A DNA stretch of 64,000 nt, from positions 62,001-126,000 of the forward strand of contig JAHJGM010000009.1 of the NCBI GenBank assembly GCA_018824305.1. The letters are read 5' to 3'. How positions within the stretch are numbered: position 1 is the first letter of the stretch; each line of letters opens with the position of its first letter. The notes beneath the pieces were generated by a model that was not told the DNA's origin, ran no database searches, and saw nothing but the letters and a program-made list of their open reading frames with translations. The translations under genes and the position numbers were made by a program. This document shows, in pieces, positions 41,841 through 50,903 of the stretch. Origin of the DNA: a bacterium (GTDB lineage: Bacteria > Campylobacterota > Campylobacteria > Campylobacterales > Sulfurimonadaceae).

Positions 41841-42491
41841 TTAATATTCAAAGATGTAGCCCTCTCCTTTGATATTTTTAATGGGAGCACTCGGAAATAT
41901 CTTTTTTAAGTCCCTCATCGTCGAAAGGATCGTACTGTGCGAGATATCTTTGCTATCCCAAACATAGTCAATGAGCATAGAAAAGGTCACAAGGGCATTT
42001 AGATTCTTTATGATGAGATAGAGAAACTTTTTTTGTGTGGAACTGAGTTTACATGTAACATCATTTTTTAAAAGAGCACGATTCTCTAAGTCGTATTTGA
42101 AAGTATCATCGATTTTAATGAGATTACAGCTTGATCTTTTTGAATTGATATGCATCATCCTTACTTCCAGTTCTGCTAGATCAAAAGGTTTTTTAAGATA
42201 GTCTTCTGCTCCGAGTTCAAAGGCTTTTAGGACTTTTTGCACATCAGTGAGTGCGCTGATAAACAGTGCAGGTGTCGGGACATGATTGTTGCGTATATAT
42301 GTCAGTACCTCAAATCCATCTATCTCAGGTGTATTTACATCTAGGATCATACAATCGTAATCATAAGGATTGGCGTTTTGAAGTAGTTGTTCTCCATTTT
42401 CAAAATCATCTACGTCATGACCTTTGATAGTTAAAAACTTTTTAATATTTTGTCTTAAATGTAGTTCATCTTCCATTAGCAATATTTTCAT
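41841..42491 (-). CDS. OmpR/PhoB-type response regulator
   Basis: A receiver (LLMEDELHLRQ, Asp in CMILDVNTPE, Lys in LKKPFD) precedes a winged helix ending NIKGEGYIFEY. I start it at ATG 42491, which overlaps the upstream stop as ATGA; the track's longer start is inside the neighbouring gene. It is the last gene of a three-gene minus-strand phosphorelay operon. Confidence 0.9.
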   Translation of the reverse strand: MKILLMEDELHLRQNIKKFLTIKGHDVDDFENGEQLLQNANPYDYDCMILDVNTPEIDGFEVLTYIRNNHVPTPALFISALTDVQKVLKAFELGAEDYLKKPFDLAELEVRMMHINSKRSSCNLIKIDDTFKYDLENRALLKNDVTCKLSSTQKKFLYLIIKNLNALVTFSMLIDYVWDSKDISHSTILSTMRDLKKIFPSAPIKNIKGEGYIFEY

Positions 42492-43519
42492 TTTGTTTCT
42501 ACCAGTTCCATTTTCATGCAAAAAATGCTCTCATTTAAAGTAGCATTGATTTTTATATTGTTCTCTTTACAAATAGATTGTACGAGATTGAGTCCAAGAC
42601 CGACTCCAAACACCTCTTCCTCTTCCCTATAAAATCTATTAAAGACACTTTCTACGTCTATCTCTTTGGAAGTAGGATTACATATTGATAATTGCCATTT
42701 GTCTTCATTGTTTTTGAGAGAAATAGTTATATTGCTATTTTTTTGTGTATATTTGAGAGAATTTGAAAGCAGATTGTCTACGACTCTTTCAATATCTTGC
42801 AGATTTATCTCGATCAACATCTGATCGGGAAAATCTGTCTTAAATGTCAACGAACGGCTTTGCGCTGCAAGACTAAAATAATCGATGCGCTCATGTAAAA
42901 GATTGCAAAAATCAAAAACAGATTTTGGTCTTGCTCTGCTTGAAAAACTGATAGAGTAATAAAGATCATCATAAATGTTTTGAAGCGTTCTACATGCAGC
43001 TAACGTCATCTGTGTATACTGTGTCTTTTCATGTTCCAACTCCTGCATCTGCATTGCGGAACTGATGATACTTAAGGGAGTATATAATTCATGAAATGAA
43101 TATTCCATCAATCTTTTTAAGTTTCCAAATAGTCTTGCCTTTTGAAGGTGTGTATCCACTCTTGCAATAAGTTCTTTAGGATGAAAAGGTTTTGCTATAT
43201 AATCTACGACACCTGCTTCAAACCCTTTAATAATGTCTTCTGTCGTATCTTTTGCCGTTAAAAAAATCACAGGGATCTCGCGAGTCGATTTATTTTTTTT
43301 TAGTTCTTGGAGGACTTCGTATCCGTTTATATTCGGCATTACAACATCAAGAAGTATAAGTTCAGGATAGAGGTTTTTTACTATTTTGAGTGCGGTTTCT
43401 CCACTAGTTGCAACACTTAAATCGTAATTATAGGGACGAAGAATATCCCTAAAGAGAGTGAGGTTTTCAGGATTATCATCGACAATAAGTATTTTAGGAT
43501 TCACTGATTGCAGGTTCAT
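42488..43519 (-). CDS. Receiver-histidine kinase hybrid (soluble)
   Basis: The protein has 343 residues and no membrane helix. An N-terminal receiver (ILIVDDNPEN, Asp in LILLDVVMPN, Lys in IAKPFHP) is fused to a kinase core with an H-box (SFHELYTPLSI), N-box (NLLSNSLKYT) and ATP lid (GVGLGLNLVQS). Such response-regulator/kinase hybrids read the phosphorylation state of another kinase. It overlaps the neighbouring genes on both sides. Confidence 0.9.
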   Translation of the reverse strand: MNLQSVNPKILIVDDNPENLTLFRDILRPYNYDLSVATSGETALKIVKNLYPELILLDVVMPNINGYEVLQELKKNKSTREIPVIFLTAKDTTEDIIKGFEAGVVDYIAKPFHPKELIARVDTHLQKARLFGNLKRLMEYSFHELYTPLSIISSAMQMQELEHEKTQYTQMTLAACRTLQNIYDDLYYSISFSSRARPKSVFDFCNLLHERIDYFSLAAQSRSLTFKTDFPDQMLIEINLQDIERVVDNLLSNSLKYTQKNSNITISLKNNEDKWQLSICNPTSKEIDVESVFNRFYREEEEVFGVGLGLNLVQSICKENNIKINATLNESIFCMKMELVETK

Positions 43520-44315
43520 TATCTACTCTTTGTGCCCATAAGATGATCTCTTCAAAATTAAAAGAAAAAAGTTTCTCTTTTAGAAATTTTTTTGTTGCTG
43601 CATTATCACATTGGTCAATAAGATTTTCTAAGCAGCTGACCCTACCGACTTTGGCACATTCAGTAAGTTCCGAAAGATAATCTATCGACAGCTTGTTAGC
43701 AGGAATGCTTTCCTCTTGCATGATATCTGTAAATGTAGCAATAATCTCTTGTATCTGATTTCTATAAAATGGTTTAGCAAGGCATTTTTCAAAAATACTG
43801 TTTTCGTATGTTTCAAATTCGATTGCGTTCATATCCCCTGTTAATGCAATTATTTTTATATCAGACTGGTGTCTTTTTATGATCTTTGCCGCTTCTTTCC
43901 CGCTTATATCCGGTAAATGCAAGTCCATGAAGATAAGATCAGGTTGTTCTATATTGGCTATTTCTATAGATGTTAAACCGTTTTGAGCAAAAAATATCTG
44001 TAAAGGAAATTTTTTTAAAAAAAGTTCTAGAATATTACGGTTATCTTCATTATCATCGACAATAAGAATCTTTGTCTTTTTATTTATTGTATTCTTTGGA
44101 GGAATAATATCGTCATCTATCAACTTCTTTTTCTTAGTAGATAAGAGCAGTTCTATCTGTTGTGCTGATGTTGCAATTGATTTTGCCATTTTTATCTGCT
44201 CTTCTGAGAGTGAGTCTTCCTCTTGAAGAATTTCAGAATATCCCAATATCCTATTTAATTTATTACGGATATCATGCAACATTTCAGATGTTAATAATAT
44301 TGAATCATTATTCAT
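43494..44315 (-). CDS. DHp-like domain + receiver protein without an ATPase domain
   Basis: The protein has 273 residues. The first 60 look like a kinase dimerisation/His domain (LHDIRNKLNRILGYSEIL) with its His and following Asn, but no ATP-binding domain follows. Instead there is a receiver (ILIVDDNEDNRN, Asp in IFMDLHLPD, Lys in LAKPFY) and a helical C terminus of unknown type. It could be a phosphotransfer protein that takes phosphate from the downstream hybrid kinase. It is the first gene of the minus-strand operon, with a good promoter at 44344-44373. Confidence 0.8.
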   Translation of the reverse strand: MNNDSILLTSEMLHDIRNKLNRILGYSEILQEEDSLSEEQIKMAKSIATSAQQIELLLSTKKKKLIDDDIIPPKNTINKKTKILIVDDNEDNRNILELFLKKFPLQIFFAQNGLTSIEIANIEQPDLIFMDLHLPDISGKEAAKIIKRHQSDIKIIALTGDMNAIEFETYENSIFEKCLAKPFYRNQIQEIIATFTDIMQEESIPANKLSIDYLSELTECAKVGRVSCLENLIDQCDNAATKKFLKEKLFSFNFEEIILWAQRVDNEPAISES

Positions 44316-44343
44316 GTTGCTACCTGTTATTATGATGATGTTT

Positions 44344-44373
44344 ATTTTAGTACAACTTACTTAATTAAGTCAA
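44344..44373 (-). promoter_or_regulatory. Promoter of the phosphorelay operon, with a palindrome
   Basis: On the minus strand TTGACT (-35), an 18-base spacer and TAAAAT (-10) are present. The spacer overlaps the perfect palindrome ACTTAATTAAGT (44359-44370), a possible operator. Confidence 0.6.
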
Positions 44374-44433
44374 GTGTAAAAATTTGTAAAATAATCTTAT
44401 ATTATAGTCTTTTTTACTGAAACTATGAAAATC

Positions 44434-44455
44434 TGCATTCTTTTTGCATTCTTAT
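44434..44455 (+). promoter_or_regulatory. Tandem 11-bp direct repeat TGCATTCTTTT/TGCATTCTTAT
   Basis: Two copies exactly one helical turn apart lie in the divergent intergenic region. Direct repeats with an 11-bp period are the usual binding pattern of OmpR/PhoB regulators, and one is encoded at 41841-42491. Confidence 0.5.
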
Positions 44456-44475
44456 TTGATTTAATACTCTCATAA

Positions 44476-44505
44476 AATGTTGATAATGACAATGTTGATA
44501 ATGAC
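44476..44505 (+). repeat. Perfect 15-bp tandem repeat AATGTTGATAATGAC x2
   Basis: Two identical adjacent copies lie 50-80 bases upstream of the receiver gene at 44555. This may be a slipped-strand duplication or a regulatory site. Confidence 0.6.
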
Positions 44506-44554
44506 TTTGCTGTGAAAGTAAATTATTAAACAAACTAAATAAAAAAGAGTAATA

Positions 44555-45988
44555 ATGAATAACTTAAGACTTCTGATTGTCGATGATGAAGAAGATAACC
44601 GTATAGTTTTAAAAGCAATCTGTAAAAAACTTAATGGTTTTGAAATAAGAGATGTCATTGACGGAATTGAGGCACTAGAAGTTGTAGAATCATGGCATCC
44701 GCATATTGTTCTAATGGATATTATGATGCCGAACTTGGATGGCTTTGAAGCTTCAAAGATCATAAAAGCAAAATATCCCGATACAGTAATCATAGTAGTT
44801 ACAGCAGCATATAATCCAAGTATGCAAGATAATTTGAGTGCAATAGGGGTAGATATTTATATACATAAACCTATTGACAGAGAGCTAATTAGATACAAGC
44901 TTGAAAGTGTCGGATCATCACTACGTGCCAAAAGCGGTAATTTTAAAAATCTTTCGAAAAAAAATGCTTTAAACCCTTTTAACTCGGATATCCGTTCATT
45001 TAAAACTTTCTTTGAGATTACAGATACAGAAGCTATGATGGATTTTGGTATGTGGTTGTTTGACCAATACAACGGCAAATCAGCGACCTCTTGCAAATTT
45101 GACAAAGTCATTGAGATCTTTTATAAACTGATGAATGTTGGATATAAAAAAGGAGAAACTACAAATATCATCATAGAAGAGAGTTATGAGGAGTTTTATA
45201 TCACTATTAAATTTGACAGTGAGATCAAGTTGGAAGATAATTTATTGAATATGCTGCAAGAGTTTGGAACAGGGTTCGTTGCCCAAAAAAATATTGTCTG
45301 TGTAAGTTTAAGCAAACCGTGTGATATAAAAGTTGAGAAAACAGAAACTCCTGTGGAAAAGGAGAAGATACCTAATAAAACTATTAAAGCCAAAGAGACA
45401 AAAAAAGTGACTAAAGAAGTGACTAAAGAAGTGAAGCAGGATGTTGTAAAACAAGTAAAAGTTGTTCACTCTAAAGAGAAAGAGCTCTTAAAACAAACTT
45501 TTGTTAACAAAACAAGTGCCGTAGATTATGTAGAGGATATTGGTGGAGATGTTCTAGAAGAGATCCGAGATTTAGCTAGTCTCGATGAAGAGTGGATGAT
45601 GAAGCTTAGAATGATAGAAGAGGAACCTACACAGACATCTCTTATAGATTTTGCTGATTCAGTACTTGGTACATATGTCAAAGTAATTAACAACCTTTTT
45701 GAATTTACTGCGCTTGCTTATGCTCTTTCATCGTTGGGGGTATTTATCAAAGAGAGTGCAGTGATGGTGAGTCAAGACAGTGCAAAATTAAAGATGTTCA
45801 TAATGTTACTGGAACATTTAGGGACGGATCTTACATCTTGGAGAGAACATGTCTTTATTTTTCAAGATACGGCGGATATCCATTATCTGGACAGTTCATT
45901 TTTCAGTTCATGCATGCAGATCGAGGGAATTATAGACAATAAACATATCAATGCTCATGACGATGAAAACGATATGGAATTTTTCTAA
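44555..45988 (+). CDS. Receiver-domain protein with long helical C-terminal region
   Basis: The protein has 477 residues. Residues 1-120 are a receiver (LLIVDDEEDNR, Asp in IVLMDIMMPN, Lys in IHKPID). The middle is not recognised. A Lys/Val/Glu linker (about residues 265-310) contains a 12-base DNA repeat encoding VTKE twice. The C-terminal 150 residues are helical and may be a docking or phosphotransfer domain, without a clear Hpt His motif. The tail is acidic and ends NDMEFF. It precedes the chemotaxis genes and probably tunes them. Confidence 0.7.
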   Translation: MNNLRLLIVDDEEDNRIVLKAICKKLNGFEIRDVIDGIEALEVVESWHPHIVLMDIMMPNLDGFEASKIIKAKYPDTVIIVVTAAYNPSMQDNLSAIGVDIYIHKPIDRELIRYKLESVGSSLRAKSGNFKNLSKKNALNPFNSDIRSFKTFFEITDTEAMMDFGMWLFDQYNGKSATSCKFDKVIEIFYKLMNVGYKKGETTNIIIEESYEEFYITIKFDSEIKLEDNLLNMLQEFGTGFVAQKNIVCVSLSKPCDIKVEKTETPVEKEKIPNKTIKAKETKKVTKEVTKEVKQDVVKQVKVVHSKEKELLKQTFVNKTSAVDYVEDIGGDVLEEIRDLASLDEEWMMKLRMIEEEPTQTSLIDFADSVLGTYVKVINNLFEFTALAYALSSLGVFIKESAVMVSQDSAKLKMFIMLLEHLGTDLTSWREHVFIFQDTADIHYLDSSFFSSCMQIEGIIDNKHINAHDDENDMEFF

Positions 45989-46008
45989 ACTAAACAAGGA
46001 GAGACAAA

Positions 46009-46395
46009 ATGGCAAAAAAAGTTATTATAGTAGATGATTCAAGAGCAGTCATAGCAACAGCAGAATTGGCTTTAGAAGAGATGATAAGCACGGGTGTGAT
46101 CGAATTTTAATCTTATCTAAATCCAATGGACTTATTGGGTGCATTGCAAAATGGAAGTGAAAACTTTGATTTGCTTATCAGCGATGTTAACATGCCTCAG
46201 CTTAATGGTTTAGATTTGGCACGTTCTATCAAGTCTGACGACAGACATAAGAACAAACCGATTATCGTTTTGACAACTGAGAGTTCAAATGATATGAAAA
46301 TGTTAGGAAAAGAGATAGGTGTGACAGGCTGGATGGTCAAACCTTTTAGTGACGATAAGCTTGTCAAGTCCATCAAAATGGTACTAGGAGTATAG
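46009..46395 (+). pseudogene. cheY: cheY-like receiver interrupted by an in-frame TAA
   Basis: Translation from ATG 46009 gives MAKKVIIVDDSRAVIATAE...GVIEF, then TAA at 46108-46110, and then in the same frame SYLNPMDLLGALQNG and the rest of a receiver (Asp in LLISDVNMPQ, Thr in VLTTESS, Lys in VKPFSDD). The AAGGAGAG ribosome binding site precedes 46009, so this is the original start. The frame in the ORF track (46126) lacks the acidic pocket DD and has no ribosome binding site. As read, the response regulator between the receiver protein and cheW is inactivated by one codon. Confidence 0.85.
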
Positions 46396-46396
46396 A

Positions 46397-46894
46397 ATGG
46401 GTGAAAACATAGTTCAGGCAAAAAGAGAGAGGTATCTTACATTTTATCTAGGTGATGAGCAGTATGGCATTGCTATAGATAAGATCAAAGAGATTATTGC
46501 GATGATGAAGGTGACAAATGTCCCTAAAACACCATCGTTCATGCGAGGAGTTATCAATCTGCGCGGTTCAATTATTCCTGTCGTAGATACAAGACTGCGT
46601 TTTGGGATGGAACACAGAGAAGCTGATATGCATACTGCGATCATCATCGTTGATGTTGAAAAGATAAATATCGGTTTTATAGTGGACAGAGTTGAAGAGG
46701 TCTCATCTATTGATTCCTCAAATTTAAGTGAACCGCCTAAGTTTGGCAGTCATGTAGATACTGACTTTATTTGTAATGTAGCGCAAGTAGAGGATGACGT
46801 AGTGATGATATTGGATGTTTTGAAGCTTTTTGAAGCGGATGAACTTGTAAGTTTAGAACAGATACAACAAAAACAAATAACAGAGGGAGAGTAA
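46397..46894 (+). CDS. cheW: CheW coupling protein
   Basis: The protein has 165 residues and the CheW fold: YLTFYLGDEQYGIAIDKIKEI, the conserved FMRGVINLRGSIIPVVD, and NIGFIVDRVEEV. It links receptors to CheA. It begins 1 base after the interrupted cheY. Confidence 0.96.
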   Translation: MGENIVQAKRERYLTFYLGDEQYGIAIDKIKEIIAMMKVTNVPKTPSFMRGVINLRGSIIPVVDTRLRFGMEHREADMHTAIIIVDVEKINIGFIVDRVEEVSSIDSSNLSEPPKFGSHVDTDFICNVAQVEDDVVMILDVLKLFEADELVSLEQIQQKQITEGE

Positions 46895-46896
46895 TT

Positions 46897-48534
46897 ATGA
46901 GTTGGTTAGAGAATATGATTTTACAGACAAAGTTGGTTTTATTAACAGGGATAATGGTTGTAGCGATGATGGTACTTGCATGGATGGGCTTTACTGCGAC
47001 ATCAAGCTGGAAAGCGGATATTGTTGAAGTAGGCGATGTACGCGTGCCTTCATTGGTAAGTGTCGGGACGGTTCGTAACGGAATTCAAAACGTAGTTATT
47101 CAACAAAACAGAGTTAGAGGATTAAAAGGACATCCTCAAATGAAAGAGGTGATGGCAAATGCCTCAGAAAATATGCAAGCCGGATTTGACCGCATGGAAA
47201 AGGGTATCGCTATTTATGCTCCGCTTCCACAGACGCCTCAAGAAGCGATCGAATGGCAAAAATTTGAAAAAACATATGCGGAATGGAGAAAAAGAAGTAT
47301 AGAGTTTCAAACAGATGTTGTGGGCAAGTTGTCAAAAACGGAGAATCCTGAAGAGATAGATGCTCTTTTTGGTAAGATGACAGGCTTTGTGGAAGGAATA
47401 AGAGCAGTACGTACCGATATGTTTAGCGCTTTGCAAAACGTGTATGATATCAACAAACAAGTCGTTGACGAGACAAACGTACGTGCAAAAGAAAAATCAT
47501 CATCATACAAGCAGATGTTTATGATCGTGGCTCTATTATCGATTTTGTTTGCTGTCATCTTGGCATGGCTGTTAATCAAATCCATCACACGTTCGATCAC
47601 ACAAAGCGTTACGACTATTCGTGACGGTGCGATGCAGATCACTTCGGCATCGGATCAGGTCGCTTCATCATCTTCATCTTTGGCGCAGGGTGCGAGTGAA
47701 CAGGCTTCAAGTGTCGAAGAGGTCAGTGCCACTTTAGAAGAGAGCACGGCTATCAATACTCAAAATGTCGATAATGCGCGTCAAGCGGATATATTGGCAA
47801 AAAATGCAAATGATTCGGCACGTACAGGATACCAAAAAGGCGAACAGCTTTCTCAGTCAATGCATGCGATCACCGAATCGGCTGCAAAAATTTCAGGGAT
47901 CATCAAGGCTATCGATCAGATCGCATTCCAAACCAATCTTCTTGCACTTAATGCAGCAGTCGAAGCGGCACGTGCAGGTGAACACGGTTTAGGTTTTGCG
48001 GTGGTTGCAGATGAGGTGCGTAATCTTGCACAGCGTGCGGCGGCAGCGGCAAAAGAGACATCGGATATCATCGAAGAGGTCGTAGGACAGATCAAAGAGG
48101 GTAATGAGATCGCACTTGCAACACATACCTCTTTCCAAGAGATAGTCGAGCAATCGAAAAAAGTGTCTGACCTTATCGGAGAGATATCTATCGCAGGTAA
48201 AGAGCAAAGCGAAGGGATGGGTCAGATCAACCAAGCGATGGGACAGGTCGATCAAGTCACACAACAGGTGGCTGCCAACTCAGAAGAAGCAGCAGCTGCC
48301 GCAGAAGAACTGAATGCTCAAGCTACATCGATGATGGAGACTGTAAGGATACTTGCAAAAATGGTAGGTATGGAGTCTGATGCACCTGCTGTTGTATCAA
48401 AAAAACACCTTCATCGCACAGATGTTAAACAAATACATGTACAACAGAAAAAACCTCTTGCAAAAAAAGCGCCTGTGAGCAATAAAGCTGAAGAGATCTT
48501 TCCTTTACATGAAGATGATCTAAGAGAGTTCTAA
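46897..48534 (+). CDS. Methyl-accepting chemotaxis protein
   Basis: The protein has 545 residues. Membrane helices at about residues 13-31 and 205-225 enclose a helical (4HB-like) periplasmic sensor. The signalling hairpin carries the tip [18 protein letters not shown] and VADEVRNLAQRA; methylation-type Glu/Gln pairs are visible (SEQASSVEEVS, NSEEAAAAAEEL). The C-terminal tail ends HEDDLREF and could dock CheR or CheB. It starts 2 bases after cheW and is the only full receptor inside the island. Confidence 0.94.
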   Translation: MSWLENMILQTKLVLLTGIMVVAMMVLAWMGFTATSSWKADIVEVGDVRVPSLVSVGTVRNGIQNVVIQQNRVRGLKGHPQMKEVMANASENMQAGFDRMEKGIAIYAPLPQTPQEAIEWQKFEKTYAEWRKRSIEFQTDVVGKLSKTENPEEIDALFGKMTGFVEGIRAVRTDMFSALQNVYDINKQVVDETNVRAKEKSSSYKQMFMIVALLSILFAVILAWLLIKSITRSITQSVTTIRDGAMQITSASDQVASSSSSLAQGASEQASSVEEVSATLEESTAINTQNVDNARQADILAKNANDSARTGYQKGEQLSQSMHAITESAAKISGIIKAIDQIAFQTNLLALNAAVEAARAGEHGLGFAVVADEVRNLAQRAAAAAKETSDIIEEVVGQIKEGNEIALATHTSFQEIVEQSKKVSDLIGEISIAGKEQSEGMGQINQAMGQVDQVTQQVAANSEEAAAAAEELNAQATSMMETVRILAKMVGMESDAPAVVSKKHLHRTDVKQIHVQQKKPLAKKAPVSNKAEEIFPLHEDDLREF

Positions 48535-48535
48535 A

Positions 48536-48799
48536 ATGGAAATCAATGGCGATGTACTTACTATAGACATCGATATGTCTATGGAAGAGATTTTGGAATT
48601 TGAAGAGTTTATACGTCCTAGGATCGATTATATAGAAGTAGTCGAGGTAGAAGAGAATGGTCTATTAAGAAGTCCTACTCTTTTATCTCTCTTAGCAAGT
48701 TTAAAACGTACTAGACCTGAACTACAGATCCCTTTTTTAGATAAAAAGGTGATCAGTTCACCGATATATGGAATAGTTCATTGGATCTATCATGACTAA
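48536..48799 (+). CDS. Small STAS-like protein of the chemotaxis operon
   Basis: The protein has 87 residues. The strand-helix pattern (EINGDVLTIDIDMSMEEILEFE...IDYIEVVEVEENGLLRSPTLLSLLASL) resembles small STAS-like proteins found in some chemotaxis clusters, though it lacks a clear phosphorylatable Ser in the usual place. It sits between the receptor and cheA and overlaps cheA by 8 bases. Its function is not established. Confidence 0.5.
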   Translation: MEINGDVLTIDIDMSMEEILEFEEFIRPRIDYIEVVEVEENGLLRSPTLLSLLASLKRTRPELQIPFLDKKVISSPIYGIVHWIYHD

Positions 48800-50903
48800 A
48801 CAGGAACAGGTAAAAGCTATTTTTATAGAAGAAGCCGGAGAAATAATAGAAAAACTGGATATCGACATTATTCGTTTTGAAGAGAATTCTGCAGATTTTA
48901 ATTTATTGAATGAGATCTTTCGTGGGGTTCATACATTAAAAGGAAACGCAAATGCATTCGGATTTATTCGTTTGGGTGAGTTTGTTCACCATTTTGAAGA
49001 CGTATTGGATCATTACAGAAATACTCAGGAAAGCATAGAGGAACATAACTTAGAGCTTTTTGTCGGAAGTGTCGATGTCATCAAAGAAGTGATGACGTGT
49101 GAGTTGGATGCCATTGATCAGCTGCCAGCAAGTTATAATGAATGCTTGGAGAGAATCAAAAATCTTCTTGCCCTCAAAAAGGGCAAAGAGATCGCTTCCG
49201 TTCAGACGCAAAGCGCAGCTACATTGAACGATCTGGCATCTGAATTTGGTTTTGAAGTTGGGGAACAACCAGAAGAGAGCATAGAAAAGAGTGTCCAAAT
49301 ACATCAAGAGATGCGCACAGATGGACTAAATCTCTATAAAATAGATTTGATGCTTGATACTGATTGCTACAAACGCGGTTTTGAGCATCTTTTATTTATA
49401 AAGATATTGGGAGAAAAAGCACAATCAATAGAAAGCTTTTTTGATATACGGGATGTTAAGACTATTGATCAGTTCAAGAGCGATGAAAATGCGTTTACAA
49501 AAGTCACGATAGTCGTTTTGACACCTTTGTCAAATGATGATGTACATGAGATATTTGAATTTTTGCTTGATGATGAGTATAAGATCACATTGATAGAAAA
49601 GAGTGTAGAACCTACCTCTTCTAATGTGGTCGTAAATGTTCCTCTACATGTAGAACCTAAATCTAAAAATGCTATAGTAAACGTTCCTGATCTTGATGTC
49701 AAATCTGCATCATCTACGTCAATGACATCAAAGTCGACTATACGCATAGATACGTTTAAGCTAGATGAGCTATTTGACTCAGTCGGTGAACTTGTCATCG
49801 CTCAAAACTTCATCGCTCAAAATGAAAAGATCCGAGCCATAGAAGATGAGTCCATTTCTCGTACAATTGAGACTCTCTCAAAGATCACAAAGAGGATCCA
49901 AGATCGAGTTATGAGCTTGAGGATGGTCGCTATCAAAGATACGTTTGAAAAGATGAAACGTGTCGTAAGAGATACCTCTAAAAAAACAGGTAAAGAAGTA
50001 CATCTGATAGTACAAGGTGAAGATACCGAGATAGATAAGACTATGATAGACAGCTTATCTGATCCTTTGATCCACATTATTCGTAATGCGATTGACCATG
50101 GGCTTGAAGCAGATGCCGATGAGAGAGCACGTGCAGGCAAAAGTTCTGACGGCAGTGTAACTTTAAAAGCCTTTCATAAAAGCGGAAGTATTGTAATCAG
50201 TGTCAGTGATGATGGAAGAGGGATCAACAAAGAGAAAGTCTTGCAAAAAGCTATTGAGCGCGGTGTGATTAATGGAGATGAGAATCTTACAGATTCACAA
50301 ATATTTGGTCTTATCATGCAACCGGGATTTTCAACAGCTGAAACGATTAGTGATCTTTCCGGACGCGGAGTAGGACTTGATGTCGTAAAGACATCGATAG
50401 AAAAGCTGCGAGGAAAGATAGAAATAGATTCAAAAGAGGGGGAAGGTACGACTCTTTCTATGATATTGCCGCTTACGTTGGCTATCATCGACGGTATGCT
50501 TGTAAGTGTAGCAGATGACATTTATATTATTCCTACGTTGAGCGTAGTTGAATCATTTCGTCCTGATGAAGAGATCGTCCATATCGTAAAAGGAAAAGGC
50601 GAATTTGTAAGTTTGCGCGGACAATATATTCCTATTATCAGATTAAGCGATGTATTTGATTTACAGACCAAAAGGATAGAACCATGGGAAGGAATACTTG
50701 TCTGCGTGGAGACTGAAGCAGGGCGCATCGCTGTTATGGTCGATGAGCTCGTCGGGCGTCAACAGGTTGTTATTAAGACACTTGGAAAATCATTGGCTAA
50801 ACTCAAAGAGATATCAGGCGGAGCAATTCTAGGAAACGGAGATATCGCACTTATACTTAATGTTGATGAGTTGCGGCCTCTTATAGAGAACGTACATGCT
50901 TGA
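48792..50903 (+). CDS. cheA: Chemotaxis histidine kinase CheA
   Basis: The protein has 703 residues. P1 has the phosphoacceptor His in RGVHTLKGNANAFG. Residues about 150-285 include a P2-like region; P3 begins at KLDELFDSVGELV. P4 has the N-box HIIRNAIDHGLE, G1 DDGRGI and the GFSTAE and GRGVGLDVVK boxes; P5 is CheW-like to the end. There is no C-terminal receiver, unlike the CheA-REC common in flagellar systems of Campylobacterota. It therefore probably serves a separate pathway. Confidence 0.96.
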   Translation: MTKQEQVKAIFIEEAGEIIEKLDIDIIRFEENSADFNLLNEIFRGVHTLKGNANAFGFIRLGEFVHHFEDVLDHYRNTQESIEEHNLELFVGSVDVIKEVMTCELDAIDQLPASYNECLERIKNLLALKKGKEIASVQTQSAATLNDLASEFGFEVGEQPEESIEKSVQIHQEMRTDGLNLYKIDLMLDTDCYKRGFEHLLFIKILGEKAQSIESFFDIRDVKTIDQFKSDENAFTKVTIVVLTPLSNDDVHEIFEFLLDDEYKITLIEKSVEPTSSNVVVNVPLHVEPKSKNAIVNVPDLDVKSASSTSMTSKSTIRIDTFKLDELFDSVGELVIAQNFIAQNEKIRAIEDESISRTIETLSKITKRIQDRVMSLRMVAIKDTFEKMKRVVRDTSKKTGKEVHLIVQGEDTEIDKTMIDSLSDPLIHIIRNAIDHGLEADADERARAGKSSDGSVTLKAFHKSGSIVISVSDDGRGINKEKVLQKAIERGVINGDENLTDSQIFGLIMQPGFSTAETISDLSGRGVGLDVVKTSIEKLRGKIEIDSKEGEGTTLSMILPLTLAIIDGMLVSVADDIYIIPTLSVVESFRPDEEIVHIVKGKGEFVSLRGQYIPIIRLSDVFDLQTKRIEPWEGILVCVETEAGRIAVMVDELVGRQQVVIKTLGKSLAKLKEISGGAILGNGDIALILNVDELRPLIENVHA

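Noticed and set aside
44301-44314. Fifth match to the TetR palindrome
   Set aside because: It covers the first codons of an unrelated signalling gene and is far from the hydrogenase genes. It was kept out of the feature list as a possible chance match.
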